64,000 nucleotides of DNA from Serratia liquefaciens ATCC 27592 (GCF_000422085.1 NC_021741.1:1-64000); one strand, 5' to 3'. Positions 40,226 through 49,614 are shown, numbered from the stretch's first letter. The notes: a model not told the origin generated them from the letters alone. Translations and numbers: made by a program.

Positions 40226-40270
40226 ATGAAAAAGCAGGTTTATAACAGGAGTTATGTCACATGGCGGTAG
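40226..40270 (+). other. Short upstream reading frame overlapping yiaF start
   Basis: ATG AAA AAG CAG ... TGG CGG TAG encodes a 14-residue peptide (MKKQVYNRSYVTWR) after a good ribosome-binding site (GGACGGAG). It ends 10 bases inside yiaF in another frame, an arrangement that could couple their translation. There is no further support that it is made. Confidence 0.3.
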
Positions 40271-40980
40271 GGATCAAGAGCAGAGTTTTCGCGCGTTGGT
40301 TGGCCCCGGTATTGGCATTGTTGGTGGTCATGCAATTGACTGCCTGCGGCGATAAAGAGCCGGAGCAACGCAAGGCGTTTATTGATTACATCCAGAATAC
40401 GGTGATGCGCAGCGGCGCGAAAATCCCGACGCTGAGCGAAGATCAGAAACAGAAGTTCGGCAACTATGCCGGTGATTACGCCATCCTGGTCGGTTTTTCT
40501 CAGCAACTGTCCAAATCACTGGATGCCAGCCTGACGCCGGCGTTGGATCAGATTAACCAGATCCGCACCGCACAGGACTACATGAGCAAGCGCGATACGC
40601 TGCAACAGTCCGTTGGGGCGCTGAACCTGCTGGGGCAGCAAATCCAGTCAGCCAAGTCGCAGGCGGATACTGCCCGGACAGCGCTGAAGCAACCTGACGA
40701 TCTGAAAGCCGTGTATAACCAGGCGTACGACAAGATTGTTACCGGGCCGGCCAATGCGCTGATGCCGGTGATTCCGACCACGGCCAGCTTCGTTCAGGAT
40801 CTGGTTCAGGTGGGTGATTTCCTGCGTGCCCAGGGCAATCAGGTGGCCTTTAATAATAACGGCGTGCAGTTCCGTACTTCCCAGCAGGCAACGCAGTACA
40901 ACACCATGATGTCGAATCTGGTGGCCAAGCAGCAGGATTTACTTAACGCACAGAAAATCGTCTCCAGCGTTACTCAGTAA
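40261..40980 (+). CDS. yiaF: DUF3053 lipoprotein YiaF
   Basis: A 239-residue lipoprotein of the YiaF/DUF3053 family, with a signal ending LLVVMQLTAC (Cys29, Gly at +2). The mature region has the family block RKAFIDYIQNTVMRSG and is largely alpha-helical (LDQINQIRTAQDYMSKRDTL). Function is unknown. ATG 40261 is preceded by CAGGAG at a 10-base spacing. It lies near glyS as in E. coli. Confidence 0.88.
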   Translation: MAVGIKSRVFARWLAPVLALLVVMQLTACGDKEPEQRKAFIDYIQNTVMRSGAKIPTLSEDQKQKFGNYAGDYAILVGFSQQLSKSLDASLTPALDQINQIRTAQDYMSKRDTLQQSVGALNLLGQQIQSAKSQADTARTALKQPDDLKAVYNQAYDKIVTGPANALMPVIPTTASFVQDLVQVGDFLRAQGNQVAFNNNGVQFRTSQQATQYNTMMSNLVAKQQDLLNAQKIVSSVTQ

Positions 40981-40989
40981 TCTCCAAAC

Positions 40990-41015
40990 GCAGAAGCCGG
41001 CAGTCCGGCTTCTGC
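40990..41015 (+). terminator. Terminator after yiaF
   Basis: GCAGAAGCCGG and CCGGCTTCTGC form an 11-bp stem with a 4-base loop, followed by CATTCCCTT. It lies 9 bases after the yiaF stop. Confidence 0.75.
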
Positions 41016-41203
41016 CATTCCCTTCTGACTTTCCAACGGCTTGCTCACTTCTTGCACCACGCATCTGTACTACACTTCAATTAATCATCTATTTCCGACA
41101 TGTAGTTTTCTTTCATTCATCGCACCGCTATTTCCCGACGGGATGAATGCTCACAGGGAAGACCTTCTTCAAGCCAGGATTCGGTAGCCACTGAAAAATA
41201 GAT

Positions 41204-41380
41204 TGTGATCACCATCACAATTTAAAAACAAACGCGCATCAATTAAATGTGACTCAAATCACATTTAATTGGGTTTTAGGCGAATTTTGTTCTCGTTGTG
41301 GCTTTTTTACACTGAGTAACTGTGATCAGGATCACTATAAGTGCCACGATAATGGGGGTGTTAGTGTGATATTTGTCACA
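41204..41380 (+). promoter_or_regulatory. mtlA control region with four CRP-like sites
   Basis: The 498-bp gap 41016-41513 has no gene. It holds four TGTGA-N6-TCACA sites: 41204-41219 (exact), 41248-41263 (exact, within 12-bp perfect arms AATTAAATGTGA/TCACATTTAATT), 41321-41336 (TCACT) and 41365-41380 (exact). The E. coli mtlA promoter has five CRP sites. The leader from about 41460 also contains TTATTGT/AACAATA, which can form a hairpin before the mtlA ribosome-binding site. I see nothing clear in 41016-41200. Confidence 0.85.
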
Positions 41381-41513
41381 AAAATTCCATGAAGTTCGCA
41401 CGGTAAAAACTGCGTGATAGAGTCCATTTCGCATACAGCAACAACACGGCTGGATCGTAACAACAATAATCACGCGCTCTTATTGTCAGCGCGTAACAAT
41501 AGGGGTGTGTTTT

Positions 41514-43433
41514 ATGTTTTCACCAGACATCAAAGTCAAAGTTCAAAACTTTGGCCGCTTCTTAAGCAACATGGTGATGCCTAACATTGGCGCCTTTATC
41601 GCCTGGGGTATCATCACCGCGTTATTCATTCCTACCGGTTGGCTGCCGAACGAAACCTTAGCCAAACTGGTTGGCCCAATGATCACTTACCTGCTGCCGC
41701 TGCTGATCGGTTTTACCGGTGGCCGTCTGGTGGGAGGCGATCGCGGTGGGGTGGTGGGCGCTATCACCACCATGGGCGTGATTGTCGGGGCAGATATGCC
41801 GATGTTCCTCGGCGCCATGATTGCCGGTCCGCTGGGCGGCTGGGCCATCAAGCATTTTGACCGCTGGGTAGACGGCAAAATCAAAAGCGGCTTTGAGATG
41901 TTGGTGAACAACTTCTCCGCCGGCATTATCGGTATGCTGCTGGCTATTCTGGCATTTTTGGCCATTGGCCCGCTGGTTGAAGGGTTGTCACATATCCTGG
42001 CGACCGGCGTGAACATCATGGTGACCAATAACCTGCTGCCGCTGGCGTCAATCTTCGTGGAGCCAGCGAAAATCCTGTTCCTGAACAACGCCATCAACCA
42101 CGGTATCTTCTCGCCGTTGGGCATTCAGCAGGCGACCGAAACCGGTAAATCCATCTTCTTCCTGATTGAAGCCAACCCAGGCCCGGGTATGGGCGTACTG
42201 ATGGCCTACATGTTCTTTGGCCGCGGCAGTGCCAAGCAGTCTGCCGGTGGTGCCGCGATCATCCACTTCTTCGGTGGTATCCACGAAATTTACTTCCCGT
42301 ACGTGCTGATGAATCCACGCCTGCTGCTGGCGGTGATCCTCGGCGGTATGACCGGCGTGTTCACACTGACCCTGCTGAACGGCGGTCTGGTGTCTCCGGC
42401 TTCTCCGGGTTCGATTCTGGCGGTATTGGCGATGACCCCTAAGGGCGCTTACTTCGCCAACCTGGCGGCGATCGCCGCAGCGTTCGTGGTGTCCTTTGTG
42501 GTTGCCGGGTTCCTGCTGAAAACTTCGAAAGCGAAAGAAGAGGATGACCTGGAAGAGGCCACTCGCCGCGTACAGGCGATGAAATCCCAGTCTAAAGGCG
42601 GTGCTGCGGCTCATGCAGCGGTGGATGGTGACCTGACCACGGTGCGTAAAATCATCGTTGCCTGCGATGCGGGCATGGGTTCCAGCGCCATGGGGGCCGG
42701 GGTACTGCGCAAAAAAGTGGCGGACGCCGGGCTGAAAAATATCTCCGTGACCAACAGTGCCATCAACAACCTGCCGGATGATGTGGATCTGGTGATCACT
42801 CACCGTGACCTGACTGAGCGCGCGATGCGTCATGCGCCGCAGGCACAGCACATCTCGCTGACCAATTTCCTCGACAGCAAGCTGTACAACGATCTGACCG
42901 AGCGCCTGGTGGCGGCCAATAAAACCACCGATAACCAGCAGAAAGTCATCAGCACGCTGGACGACAGCTTTGAGGCCACCGAGCAAAACCTGTTCAAACT
43001 GAGCGAAAGCAACGTGTTCCTTAATCTGCAGGCCAGCGACAAGGAGAAGGCGATCCGCTTCGCCGGCGAGCAGTTGGTCAAAGGCGGTTACGTTGAGCCG
43101 GAATACGTCGCGGCGATGCTGGAGCGTGAAAAACTCACCTCAACCTACCTGGGCGAGTCAATCGCCGTGCCGCACGGCACCATCGAAGCCAAGGACCGGG
43201 TGTTGCGCACCGGCGTGGTGTTCTGCCAGTACCCGCAAGGAGTGCGCTTTGGCGATGAAGAGGACGAGGTGGCACGACTGGTTATCGGTATCGCCGCACG
43301 CAACAACGAACATATCCAGGTGATCACCAGCCTGACCAATGCCCTGGACGACGACGGCGTCATTGAGCGGCTGGCGAATACCACCAGCGTACAGGAAGTG
43401 CTGGACCTGCTTAGCGGCAAGAAAGCCGGATAA
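41514..43433 (+). CDS. mtlA: Mannitol PTS permease EIICBA (MtlA)
   Basis: MtlA imports mannitol and phosphorylates it to mannitol-1-phosphate. The 639-residue product has the membrane IIC domain (1-340; GGIHEIYFPYVL carries the substrate-site Glu), the IIB domain with phosphocysteine in IIVACDAGMGSSAMGAG (near 384), and the IIA domain with phosphohistidine in SIAVPHGT (near 556). ATG 41514 (MFSPDIKVKVQNFGRFL) follows AGGGGTG. It is first of mtlA-mtlD-mtlR. Confidence 0.97.
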   Translation: MFSPDIKVKVQNFGRFLSNMVMPNIGAFIAWGIITALFIPTGWLPNETLAKLVGPMITYLLPLLIGFTGGRLVGGDRGGVVGAITTMGVIVGADMPMFLGAMIAGPLGGWAIKHFDRWVDGKIKSGFEMLVNNFSAGIIGMLLAILAFLAIGPLVEGLSHILATGVNIMVTNNLLPLASIFVEPAKILFLNNAINHGIFSPLGIQQATETGKSIFFLIEANPGPGMGVLMAYMFFGRGSAKQSAGGAAIIHFFGGIHEIYFPYVLMNPRLLLAVILGGMTGVFTLTLLNGGLVSPASPGSILAVLAMTPKGAYFANLAAIAAAFVVSFVVAGFLLKTSKAKEEDDLEEATRRVQAMKSQSKGGAAAHAAVDGDLTTVRKIIVACDAGMGSSAMGAGVLRKKVADAGLKNISVTNSAINNLPDDVDLVITHRDLTERAMRHAPQAQHISLTNFLDSKLYNDLTERLVAANKTTDNQQKVISTLDDSFEATEQNLFKLSESNVFLNLQASDKEKAIRFAGEQLVKGGYVEPEYVAAMLEREKLTSTYLGESIAVPHGTIEAKDRVLRTGVVFCQYPQGVRFGDEEDEVARLVIGIAARNNEHIQVITSLTNALDDDGVIERLANTTSVQEVLDLLSGKKAG

Positions 43434-43491
43434 CAGAATCATTTTAAGGGGTGCAGCTTGCTGCACCCTTCGACATTAGAAAGGTAGGAAT

Positions 43492-44646
43492 ATGAAAGCA
43501 TTACATTTCGGTGCGGGAAATATTGGGCGTGGTTTTATCGGCAAGCTGCTGGCGGACGCGCAGGCCGAACTGACTTTTGCCGATGTTAACCAAACGGTGT
43601 TGGATCTGTTGAACAGCCGTAAAAGCTACCAGGTTCACGTGGTCGGCGAACAGGAGCGGGTCGAGCCGGTCAACAACGTCAGCGCAGTGAACAGCGGCAG
43701 TGAAGAGGCGGTAGCGCTGATCGCCGAAGCGGATATCGTGACGACCGCGGTGGGCCCGCAGATCCTGGGTAAAATTGCCGGTACTATTGCCAAAGGGCTG
43801 ATCAAGCGTCATCAACAGGGCAACAACCAACCGCTGAACATCATTGCCTGCGAAAACATGGTGCGCGGCACCAGCCAGTTAAAACAACATGTGTTCGATG
43901 CGTTGCCGCAGGACGAGCAGGCGTGGGTCGAGCAGCATGTCGGCTTTGTTGACTCGGCGGTTGACCGCATTGTGCCGCCGGCGGAAGCGGGCAGCAGCGA
44001 TCCGCTGGAAGTGACGGTGGAAACCTTCAGCGAGTGGATTGTCGACCAGACCCAGTTCAAGGGCCAGCCACCGGCGATCGCCGGCATGGAGCTGACCGAT
44101 AACCTGATGGCGTTTGTCGAACGCAAACTGTTCACGCTCAATACCGGTCATGCCATCACCGCTTATCTTGGCCAGCAGGCCGGTCTGCAGACCATTCGCG
44201 ATGCCATTCTGGACCCGGCGATCCGCCGCGTGGTGAAAGGGGCTATGGAAGAGAGCGGAGCGGTATTGATCAAACGTTATGGCTTTGACGCCGCCAAGCA
44301 TGCCGCTTATATCGACAAAATCCTCAGTCGCTTTGAGAACCCGTATCTGCACGACGACGTTGAGCGTGTGGGGCGCCAACCGCTGCGCAAGCTGAGCGCG
44401 GGCGATCGTCTGATCAAACCCCTGTTGGGCACTTTGGAATACGGCCTGCCGCACGCGAACCTGATTCAGGGCATCGCCGCCGCCATGAGCTACCGCAGCG
44501 AGCAGGATCCGCAGGCTAAAGAGCTGGTGGAACTGCTGGCTGAACTGGGGCCAAAAGCGGCGCTGGCGCAAATTTCCGGCCTGCCGGCGGAAAGCGAGGT
44601 TGTAGAACAGGCCATTGCTGTGTATAACGCCATGCAGCGCCAATAG
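43492..44646 (+). CDS. mtlD: Mannitol-1-phosphate 5-dehydrogenase
   Basis: MtlD oxidises mannitol-1-phosphate to fructose-6-phosphate with NAD. The 384-residue product has the Rossmann loop [17 protein letters not shown] and the polyol dehydrogenase residues in [19 protein letters not shown] (catalytic Lys and His). It lies 58 bases after mtlA. Its stop codon overlaps the first bases of palindromic repeat copy 2. Confidence 0.97.
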   Translation: MKALHFGAGNIGRGFIGKLLADAQAELTFADVNQTVLDLLNSRKSYQVHVVGEQERVEPVNNVSAVNSGSEEAVALIAEADIVTTAVGPQILGKIAGTIAKGLIKRHQQGNNQPLNIIACENMVRGTSQLKQHVFDALPQDEQAWVEQHVGFVDSAVDRIVPPAEAGSSDPLEVTVETFSEWIVDQTQFKGQPPAIAGMELTDNLMAFVERKLFTLNTGHAITAYLGQQAGLQTIRDAILDPAIRRVVKGAMEESGAVLIKRYGFDAAKHAAYIDKILSRFENPYLHDDVERVGRQPLRKLSAGDRLIKPLLGTLEYGLPHANLIQGIAAAMSYRSEQDPQAKELVELLAELGPKAALAQISGLPAESEVVEQAIAVYNAMQRQ

Positions 44647-44760
44647 GCTATTTTACTTGCCATTTTACGGTTGGGCAGTGCTCGAATTCCTCACGTACTA
44701 CGTGTACGCTCCGGATTCTGCGCGCTGTCCGCCCGCAAACTGGCTGCGACAATAACGCCT
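44645..44760. repeat. Palindromic intergenic repeat, copy 2 (mtlD/mtlR)
   Basis: A 116-bp imperfect palindrome from AGGCTATTTTACTTGCC to GCGACAATAACGCCT, the same length as copy 1 at 2595-2710. It shares GGGCAGTGCTCG, CCTCACGTAC, GTGTACGCTCCGG and the outer arms. It starts on the mtlD stop and ends 14 bases before the mtlR start, so it almost fills the gap and would appear as a large hairpin in mtl mRNA. Confidence 0.82.
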
Positions 44761-44774
44761 ATGGTATTAAATTA

Positions 44775-45371
44775 GTGGCCGATACAGCATACCCCTCCCA
44801 CGCCATTCGAAAAGCGACGATGGAAGAAGCACAGGCATTTGAAAATAAGGTTCTGGAAAGGCTGAACGCAGGCAAGACGGTGCGCAGTTTCCTGATAGCG
44901 GCGGTAGAGCTGCTGGCGGAAGCGCTCAACGTACTGGTGGTGCAGGTGTTTCGCAAGGACGATTATGCGGTGAAGTATGCCGTCGAACCGCTATTGTCCG
45001 GTGCCGGTCCGCTGGGGGAGTTGTCGGTGCGCCTGAAGCTGATGTACGGGCTGGGAGTGATCTCCCGCCACGAATACGAAGATGCCGAGTTGCTGATGGC
45101 GATGCGCGAAGAGTTGAATCACGACGGGACAGAATACCGCTTTGTCGATGATGAAATCCTCGGGCCGTTCGGCGAGTTGCACTGCGTGACCGCGTTGCCG
45201 CCGGTGCCGACTTTCCTGCAGCCCGGCGAAGCGGAAGAGTCGCTGATCGCCATGCAGCGCCAGCGCTATCAACAGGTGTTGCGTTCCACTATGGTGCTTT
45301 CCGTCACCGATCTGATAGCCGGTATCGGCGCCAAACAACCGTCCCGGCTCTCTCCTCTCGGCCGCAGTTAG
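44775..45371 (+). CDS. mtlR: Mannitol operon repressor MtlR
   Basis: A 198-residue MtlR-family protein matching E. coli MtlR (QAFENKVLERLNAGKTVRSF; FRKDDYAVKYAVEPLL; ELNHDGTEYRFVDDEILGPF). MtlR lowers mtl expression but has no recognised DNA-binding motif and probably acts through a partner. The GTG at 44775 gives the longest frame but lacks a ribosome-binding site; ATG 44820 is an alternative, and translation may depend on coupling or on the hairpin just upstream. Its end overlaps the convergent lysE-like gene by four bases. Confidence 0.92.
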   Translation: MADTAYPSHAIRKATMEEAQAFENKVLERLNAGKTVRSFLIAAVELLAEALNVLVVQVFRKDDYAVKYAVEPLLSGAGPLGELSVRLKLMYGLGVISRHEYEDAELLMAMREELNHDGTEYRFVDDEILGPFGELHCVTALPPVPTFLQPGEAEESLIAMQRQRYQQVLRSTMVLSVTDLIAGIGAKQPSRLSPLGRS

Positions 45372-45976
45372 GCAAAGGCCGCGCGCCACTCGTCGAACAG
45401 CAGCCACAGTGCCGTGGCTGCCATCAATCCCGCCATCACGCCGTTAAACAACCGCAGTTTCCAGGTCACTCGCAGCGCATCACGCAGGCGATCGCCCAAC
45501 ACCGCCCAGACCAAGACGCAGGGAATGTTCAGCGCGGTAAAGGCAGCGATAATCATCAACGTATGACTGAGGCTGGCGCCTTCCCGCGGGGTGAACAGAA
45601 TGGCGACGTTAATGGCCATCAGCCAGGCTTTGGGATTGACCGCCTGGAACAACGCCCCGTTGATTAAGCGCATTGGCTGCGCCTGCTGTTTGCCGTCCGG
45701 CGATGCCGCTTTGAACAGCTTCCAGGATAGCCACAGCAGATAGGTGCAACCGATCACCGCCAGTGGAAAACGGATCATCCCGGCCCAGCTCAAAATCAAC
45801 GCCAGCAGGGTGGTGGTCAGGGCCAGCTGCACGGCGCAGCCGACGCTGATGCCAAAAACCATCGGCAGAGTGCGGCGCAGGCCAAAATTGACGCCGGACG
45901 ACGCCAGCAGCAGGTTGTTGGGGCCTGGGGTGATCGACATGACGGTGACATAACTGATAAAAGCGGAGTCCAGCAT
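45368..45976 (-). CDS. LysE/RhtB-family amino-acid exporter
   Basis: A 202-residue inner-membrane protein with six predicted helices. The N-terminus SYVTVMSITPGPNNLLLASSG is the LysE/RhtB signature, and FQAVNPKAWLMAINVAILF is the second conserved loop. Such proteins export amino acids. It is divergent from a MocR-type regulator with a shared 140-bp promoter region, which suggests direct control by it. The substrate is unknown. Confidence 0.88.
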   Translation of the reverse strand: MLDSAFISYVTVMSITPGPNNLLLASSGVNFGLRRTLPMVFGISVGCAVQLALTTTLLALILSWAGMIRFPLAVIGCTYLLWLSWKLFKAASPDGKQQAQPMRLINGALFQAVNPKAWLMAINVAILFTPREGASLSHTLMIIAAFTALNIPCVLVWAVLGDRLRDALRVTWKLRLFNGVMAGLMAATALWLLFDEWRAAFA

Positions 45977-46064
45977 AATGGGTTCCTCTCAGGGCTGGGG
46001 GAGCAAGGGAACCAGCATAAAACCTGTCGATGGATGGTGACAGAACCAAAAACCAGTTATTGTT

Positions 46065-46100
46065 ATGGATACAGTTATACCAATATTAAACTGTACCCAT
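46065..46100. promoter_or_regulatory. Inverted repeat between the LysE and MocR genes
   Basis: ATGGATACAGTT (46065-46076) and AACTGTACCCAT (46089-46100) are 12-bp inverted arms with one mismatch and a 12-base AT-rich spacer. Lying 17 bases before the MocR-type gene in a divergent promoter region, it is a likely operator for that regulator. Confidence 0.65.
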
Positions 46101-46116
46101 TGCCTGGAGACAAACT

Positions 46117-47583
46117 GTGACCCTGCTCGATGAAATGCCGGAAACGCGCTACCAACAGCTGGCGGATACGCTGGCGGAAGCCATTCGCCGCGGTACGCTG
46201 CTGCCCGGCAGCCGTTTACCCTCGGTGCGTCGCTGCGCGCAAACCCACAGCGTCAGCATCAATACCGTGGTCGCGGCTTACCGCACGCTGGAAGATCGCG
46301 GATTGATAGAGGCGCGGCCACAGTCGGGGTTTTATGTGTGCAACACTCTGCCGGCGTTGAAGGCCGCTTTGCCGACCAGCAGCCGAATAGAGCCACCGGC
46401 GGACGATGTGCTGGCCTTGATCGACACCGTGTTTGCCGCCCAGCAGAACCCGGCATTCACCAACCTTTCGCTGGCCTGCCCGCAGACCTCGGATTTTTAC
46501 CCCGGCGGGAAATTGGGGCGGATGCTTTCATCGCAGCTGCGTCGCCAGCCGAACCTGATCGGTCAGTACGCGCTGCCGCCCGGTAGCCTGCGGCTGCGTC
46601 AGCAGATCACGCGTCGTTCGATGACGCTGGGTATGCTGCTGGAACCGGGCGATATTACGCTGACGCACGGTTGCATGGAAGCATTGCAACTGGCGCTGCG
46701 GGTAACCACCAAACCGGGCGACTGTATCGGGCTGGAATCGCCGACCTATTTTTACCTGCTGCCGCTGCTGGCCAGTCTGGGGCTGAAAGCGCTGGAAATC
46801 CCCACCGATCCGCAACACGGGCTGTCATTGGACGCGCTGGAACTGTTGCTGAACGAGAAACGACTGAACGCGGTGATCGCCATGCCGACGGTGCAAAATC
46901 CGTTGGGTTGCACCATGCCGCTGGCGGCGAAAAAACGCCTGGCGCGGCTGATGAACGATCATCAGGTGCCGCTAATTGAGGACGGGTTGTACGCGGAGAT
47001 CCAGTTCGGTGGCGCACTCTCCCCGGCGGTAAAATCATTCGACCGCGACGGTTGGGTGCTGTTTTGCTCCAGCTTTACCAAGACGCTGGCGCCGGATTTT
47101 CGCATTGGTTGGATCAGCGGCGGACGTTTCAACGATGCGTTGCGCAAGCTGAAGGCGGTGTCGTCAATGTCCGAGTCACAGTTGCTGTCGGAAACTCTGG
47201 CGATGTTTCTGGAAACCGGTGGCTACGATCACCATCTGCGCAACCTGCGCAAGCGCTATGCCGCCCAGGTGGATGAGGCGCGAGGGTTGATTGCGCGTCA
47301 CTTTCCACGCGGTACGCGAGCCACGCAACCGGCGGGGGGATTTGTGTTCTGGGTGGAGTTTCCGGACGGGGTCGACAGCGTAGCGCTGTTCCACCAGCTG
47401 TTGGAGGAGCAGATCTGCCTGACGCCTGGCACGCTGTATTCTCCCAGCGGCCGCTATCGTAATGCGTTGCGGCTATCCTGTTGTTATCCGTTTAATGCGC
47501 GCTACAGCCAGGCGCTGGCACGCGTGGGGGCTAAAGCCTGCGAGATGAGTGGCTTGCCGCCGGGCATTGCGCAAGACGGGTAA
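46117..47583 (+). CDS. MocR-family regulator (GntR winged helix + aminotransferase-like)
   Basis: A 488-residue PLP-binding regulator. Residues 1-75 form a GntR winged helix (YQQLADTLAEAIRRGTLLPG; LPSVRRCAQTHSVSINTV). The rest is a fold-type I aminotransferase domain with PLP lysine K322 in SSFTKTLAP and the preceding IEDGLYAEI. Such proteins sense amino acids or amines through PLP. GTG 46117 is preceded by TGGAGA. The divergent LysE-family exporter is the obvious target. Confidence 0.9.
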   Translation: MTLLDEMPETRYQQLADTLAEAIRRGTLLPGSRLPSVRRCAQTHSVSINTVVAAYRTLEDRGLIEARPQSGFYVCNTLPALKAALPTSSRIEPPADDVLALIDTVFAAQQNPAFTNLSLACPQTSDFYPGGKLGRMLSSQLRRQPNLIGQYALPPGSLRLRQQITRRSMTLGMLLEPGDITLTHGCMEALQLALRVTTKPGDCIGLESPTYFYLLPLLASLGLKALEIPTDPQHGLSLDALELLLNEKRLNAVIAMPTVQNPLGCTMPLAAKKRLARLMNDHQVPLIEDGLYAEIQFGGALSPAVKSFDRDGWVLFCSSFTKTLAPDFRIGWISGGRFNDALRKLKAVSSMSESQLLSETLAMFLETGGYDHHLRNLRKRYAAQVDEARGLIARHFPRGTRATQPAGGFVFWVEFPDGVDSVALFHQLLEEQICLTPGTLYSPSGRYRNALRLSCCYPFNARYSQALARVGAKACEMSGLPPGIAQDG

Positions 47584-47654
47584 CGACGCGCGCATTTTGC
47601 TACAATGTGGGCATCATTGATTAGCGTGCCGACAGGCACAACAGGCCAGAAACC

Positions 47655-48017
47655 ATGAAAGAGATAGAAAAGGCAGAGATTAAGCGCCTTAGCGACCTGC
47701 TGGACGCACTGAACCACAAAGACACCCTGGTGATCCAACAGGGCAATCCCGATCTGATTGCCCAGCACACCAAAGAAAAAGAGAAGCTGGCGGCAGAAAT
47801 CGAGCGCCTGAAAGGCGTACGTGTTGAAAAGCTGAGCGCAGAAGCGCAAAAGCTGAGCCAACTGCCGTTCAGCCGTGAAATCACCAAGAAAGAACAGGCG
47901 GATATGGGCTCGTTGAAGAAAAACGTGCGCGGCCTGATCGTGGTGCACCCAATGACCGCTCTGGGCCGTGAAATGGGCCTGAAAGTGGTCACTGGCTACG
48001 CCAGAAAAGCTTTCTGA
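47655..48017 (+). CDS. yibL: Ribosome-associated protein YibL (DUF2810)
   Basis: A 120-residue highly charged helical protein matching E. coli YibL, which co-purifies with ribosomes. The conserved block is [20 protein letters not shown] followed by [15 protein letters not shown]; the first 60 residues look like a coiled coil. In E. coli it lies close to mtlR; here the LysE/MocR pair is inserted between. Confidence 0.9.
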   Translation: MKEIEKAEIKRLSDLLDALNHKDTLVIQQGNPDLIAQHTKEKEKLAAEIERLKGVRVEKLSAEAQKLSQLPFSREITKKEQADMGSLKKNVRGLIVVHPMTALGREMGLKVVTGYARKAF

Positions 48018-48022
48018 TCGCC

Positions 48023-48050
48023 AGGGGCGCCGTCGATGGCGCCCCGTTTT
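48023..48050 (+). terminator. Terminator after yibL
   Basis: GGGGCGCC and GGCGCCCC form an 8-bp stem with a 6-base loop, followed by GTTTT. It touches the end of the convergent methyltransferase gene. Confidence 0.85.
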
Positions 48051-48829
48051 CATAGCTTGGTGGTGAAATACGCCTTGGTCTGATAGGGCACGGTCAGGTT
48101 TTCTTTGCCCTGCAATTCCTCTTCTTCTGCCACCAGTTGGCGGATCTCATCGATCACTTCTTCCTGCTGCTGGGGCGGCAAGGCAGCGATAAAGCTGGTG
48201 GAACGCACCCGGTTATAAATCACATCTTCTGCCGCACCCTGGTGGGCGAGCATAAATACCTGCTCCTGCAGCGCATCCAGCCCTTTGAACGGGAAAAGTT
48301 TACGCCATTCTCCGGTGTAAAAACGCGGGGCGTCGCCTTCGTGACGGTCGACAATCTGGTTCAGCTTACGCACCCAACTTACGCGCGCATCGCGCATGTT
48401 CCACACCAGGCCAAGCTTGCCGCCGGGTTTGAGAATACGCTTTATCTCGGCCAACGCCTGCGGCGTGGCGAACCAGTGGAAGGACTGTGCGCAGACCACG
48501 GCGTCCACTGATTCATCCGGCAGCGGGATCGACTCCGCGGTGCCCGCCAATGTTTTCACCTGCGGCAGCGCAATCGACAGCTTTTCCAACATCTGCGCCA
48601 CCGGTTCAACGGCGATCACCTGAGCGCCGGTTTCCAGCAGGCGGGGCGTGAATTTGCCGGTGCCGGCCCCGAGATCGATCACCGTCATACCGGCATGCAG
48701 GCCGAGGGTGTCGCGCAGCCAAGCGGCAACTTCCGGTGGGTAATCCGGTCGCCCTTTAACGTAGCGATCGGAATTGGCCTGATAGCCAGCGGCTGCGGCA
48801 TGGTGGATCGAATGAGATGGGGAGGTCAT
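48050..48829 (-). CDS. Class I SAM-dependent methyltransferase
   Basis: A 259-residue Rossmann-fold methyltransferase of the UbiE/Methyltransf_11 type. Motif I is VIDLGAGTGKF, the acidic motif II IAVEPVAQML, and the post-I region VVCAQSFHWFATPQALAEI. The C-terminus (FAALP-like FIAALPPQQQEEVIDEI and TVPYQTKAYF) resembles YafE/trans-aconitate-type enzymes. Substrate unknown. ATG 48829 is chosen because AGGAG precedes it; the in-frame start at 48874 has no such site. Confidence 0.85.
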   Translation of the reverse strand: MTSPSHSIHHAAAAGYQANSDRYVKGRPDYPPEVAAWLRDTLGLHAGMTVIDLGAGTGKFTPRLLETGAQVIAVEPVAQMLEKLSIALPQVKTLAGTAESIPLPDESVDAVVCAQSFHWFATPQALAEIKRILKPGGKLGLVWNMRDARVSWVRKLNQIVDRHEGDAPRFYTGEWRKLFPFKGLDALQEQVFMLAHQGAAEDVIYNRVRSTSFIAALPPQQQEEVIDEIRQLVAEEEELQGKENLTVPYQTKAYFTTKL

Positions 48830-48942
48830 AACTTTGCTCCTGCCTGAAAGAGGTTGCCGGTTGGGTTGCATCACAGTATAGGTCGGTAAAAAGGCTTAAC
48901 GCAGTATTCTGCGCCACGTTTTTCCTTCCCGGCTGCTGTTTC

Positions 48943-49614
48943 TCAGCGGCCCAGCAAGCGGCGATTAAAGTCTTCAATACGGTGTTCACTGATACGCGTC
49001 AGCATGGTTTTACTCCAGCTGGCGGACAACCCGGCCACTGCCAGCAGGCGGCGATATTGCTCTTCATCAAACGGCATATGCCAGGCGATGCCAATCGCCT
49101 CTGCGACCGAGATATCGCTGCTGCGTGTTACCAGTTCCAACGGGCGCTCGCCGCTGACTTTACCGGCGGAGATCACGCGGTACAGCCAGCCGCAGCGGCC
49201 GCTTTGTTGCATCAGCACCGAGATGTCGTCGATATCAAAATGGTAGTTGAGCTTGAAGCAGGGAGAGCGCGGTTGGGTGACCTGGATCAGCGCGTCGCCC
49301 CAACGGAAGATGTCGCCCATAAACACGTTATGTTCGGTCAGCCCCAGGGTGGAAATATTTTCGCCAAAGGCCGGCGCGCTGAACTGTTCCGCCTGCGTTG
49401 GGAACTGTTCGCGCCAGTGTTGGTAATGTTCTCGGGGATAGTGACACAGCGCGCGGTCCGGCCCGCCGTGATAGCTTTTCTCCGCCTGCTCATCGCCTTC
49501 CAGGCCGAGGGGCGTCAGCTTGATGATTCCGTCCACCAGGCGCTTGGCGATGCCGCTTGGCCGCCCGCCCTCGTAGGGTTGAACGGTACCGATATAGACC
49601 TCAGGGTGATGCAT
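48943..49614 (-). CDS. yiiM: MOSC-domain protein YiiM
   Basis: A 223-residue protein matching E. coli YiiM, which is linked to reduction of 6-hydroxylaminopurine with molybdenum cofactor. The MOSC core shows EKSYHGGPDRALCHYPREHY, FGENISTLGLTE and the conserved cysteine in QPRSPCFKLNYHF; a C-terminal 3-alpha domain follows. ATG 49614 is chosen because GGAGG lies 5 bases upstream and the length then equals YiiM (224). Upstream in-frame starts at 49626 and 49674 are less likely. Confidence 0.92.
   Translation of the reverse strand: MHHPEVYIGTVQPYEGGRPSGIAKRLVDGIIKLTPLGLEGDEQAEKSYHGGPDRALCHYPREHYQHWREQFPTQAEQFSAPAFGENISTLGLTEHNVFMGDIFRWGDALIQVTQPRSPCFKLNYHFDIDDISVLMQQSGRCGWLYRVISAGKVSGERPLELVTRSSDISVAEAIGIAWHMPFDEEQYRRLLAVAGLSASWSKTMLTRISEHRIEDFNRRLLGR

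Noticed and set aside
45368..45371. Frameshift or truncation at the mtlR end
   Set aside because: mtlR and the LysE-family gene simply converge with a four-base overlap; both products have full family length.
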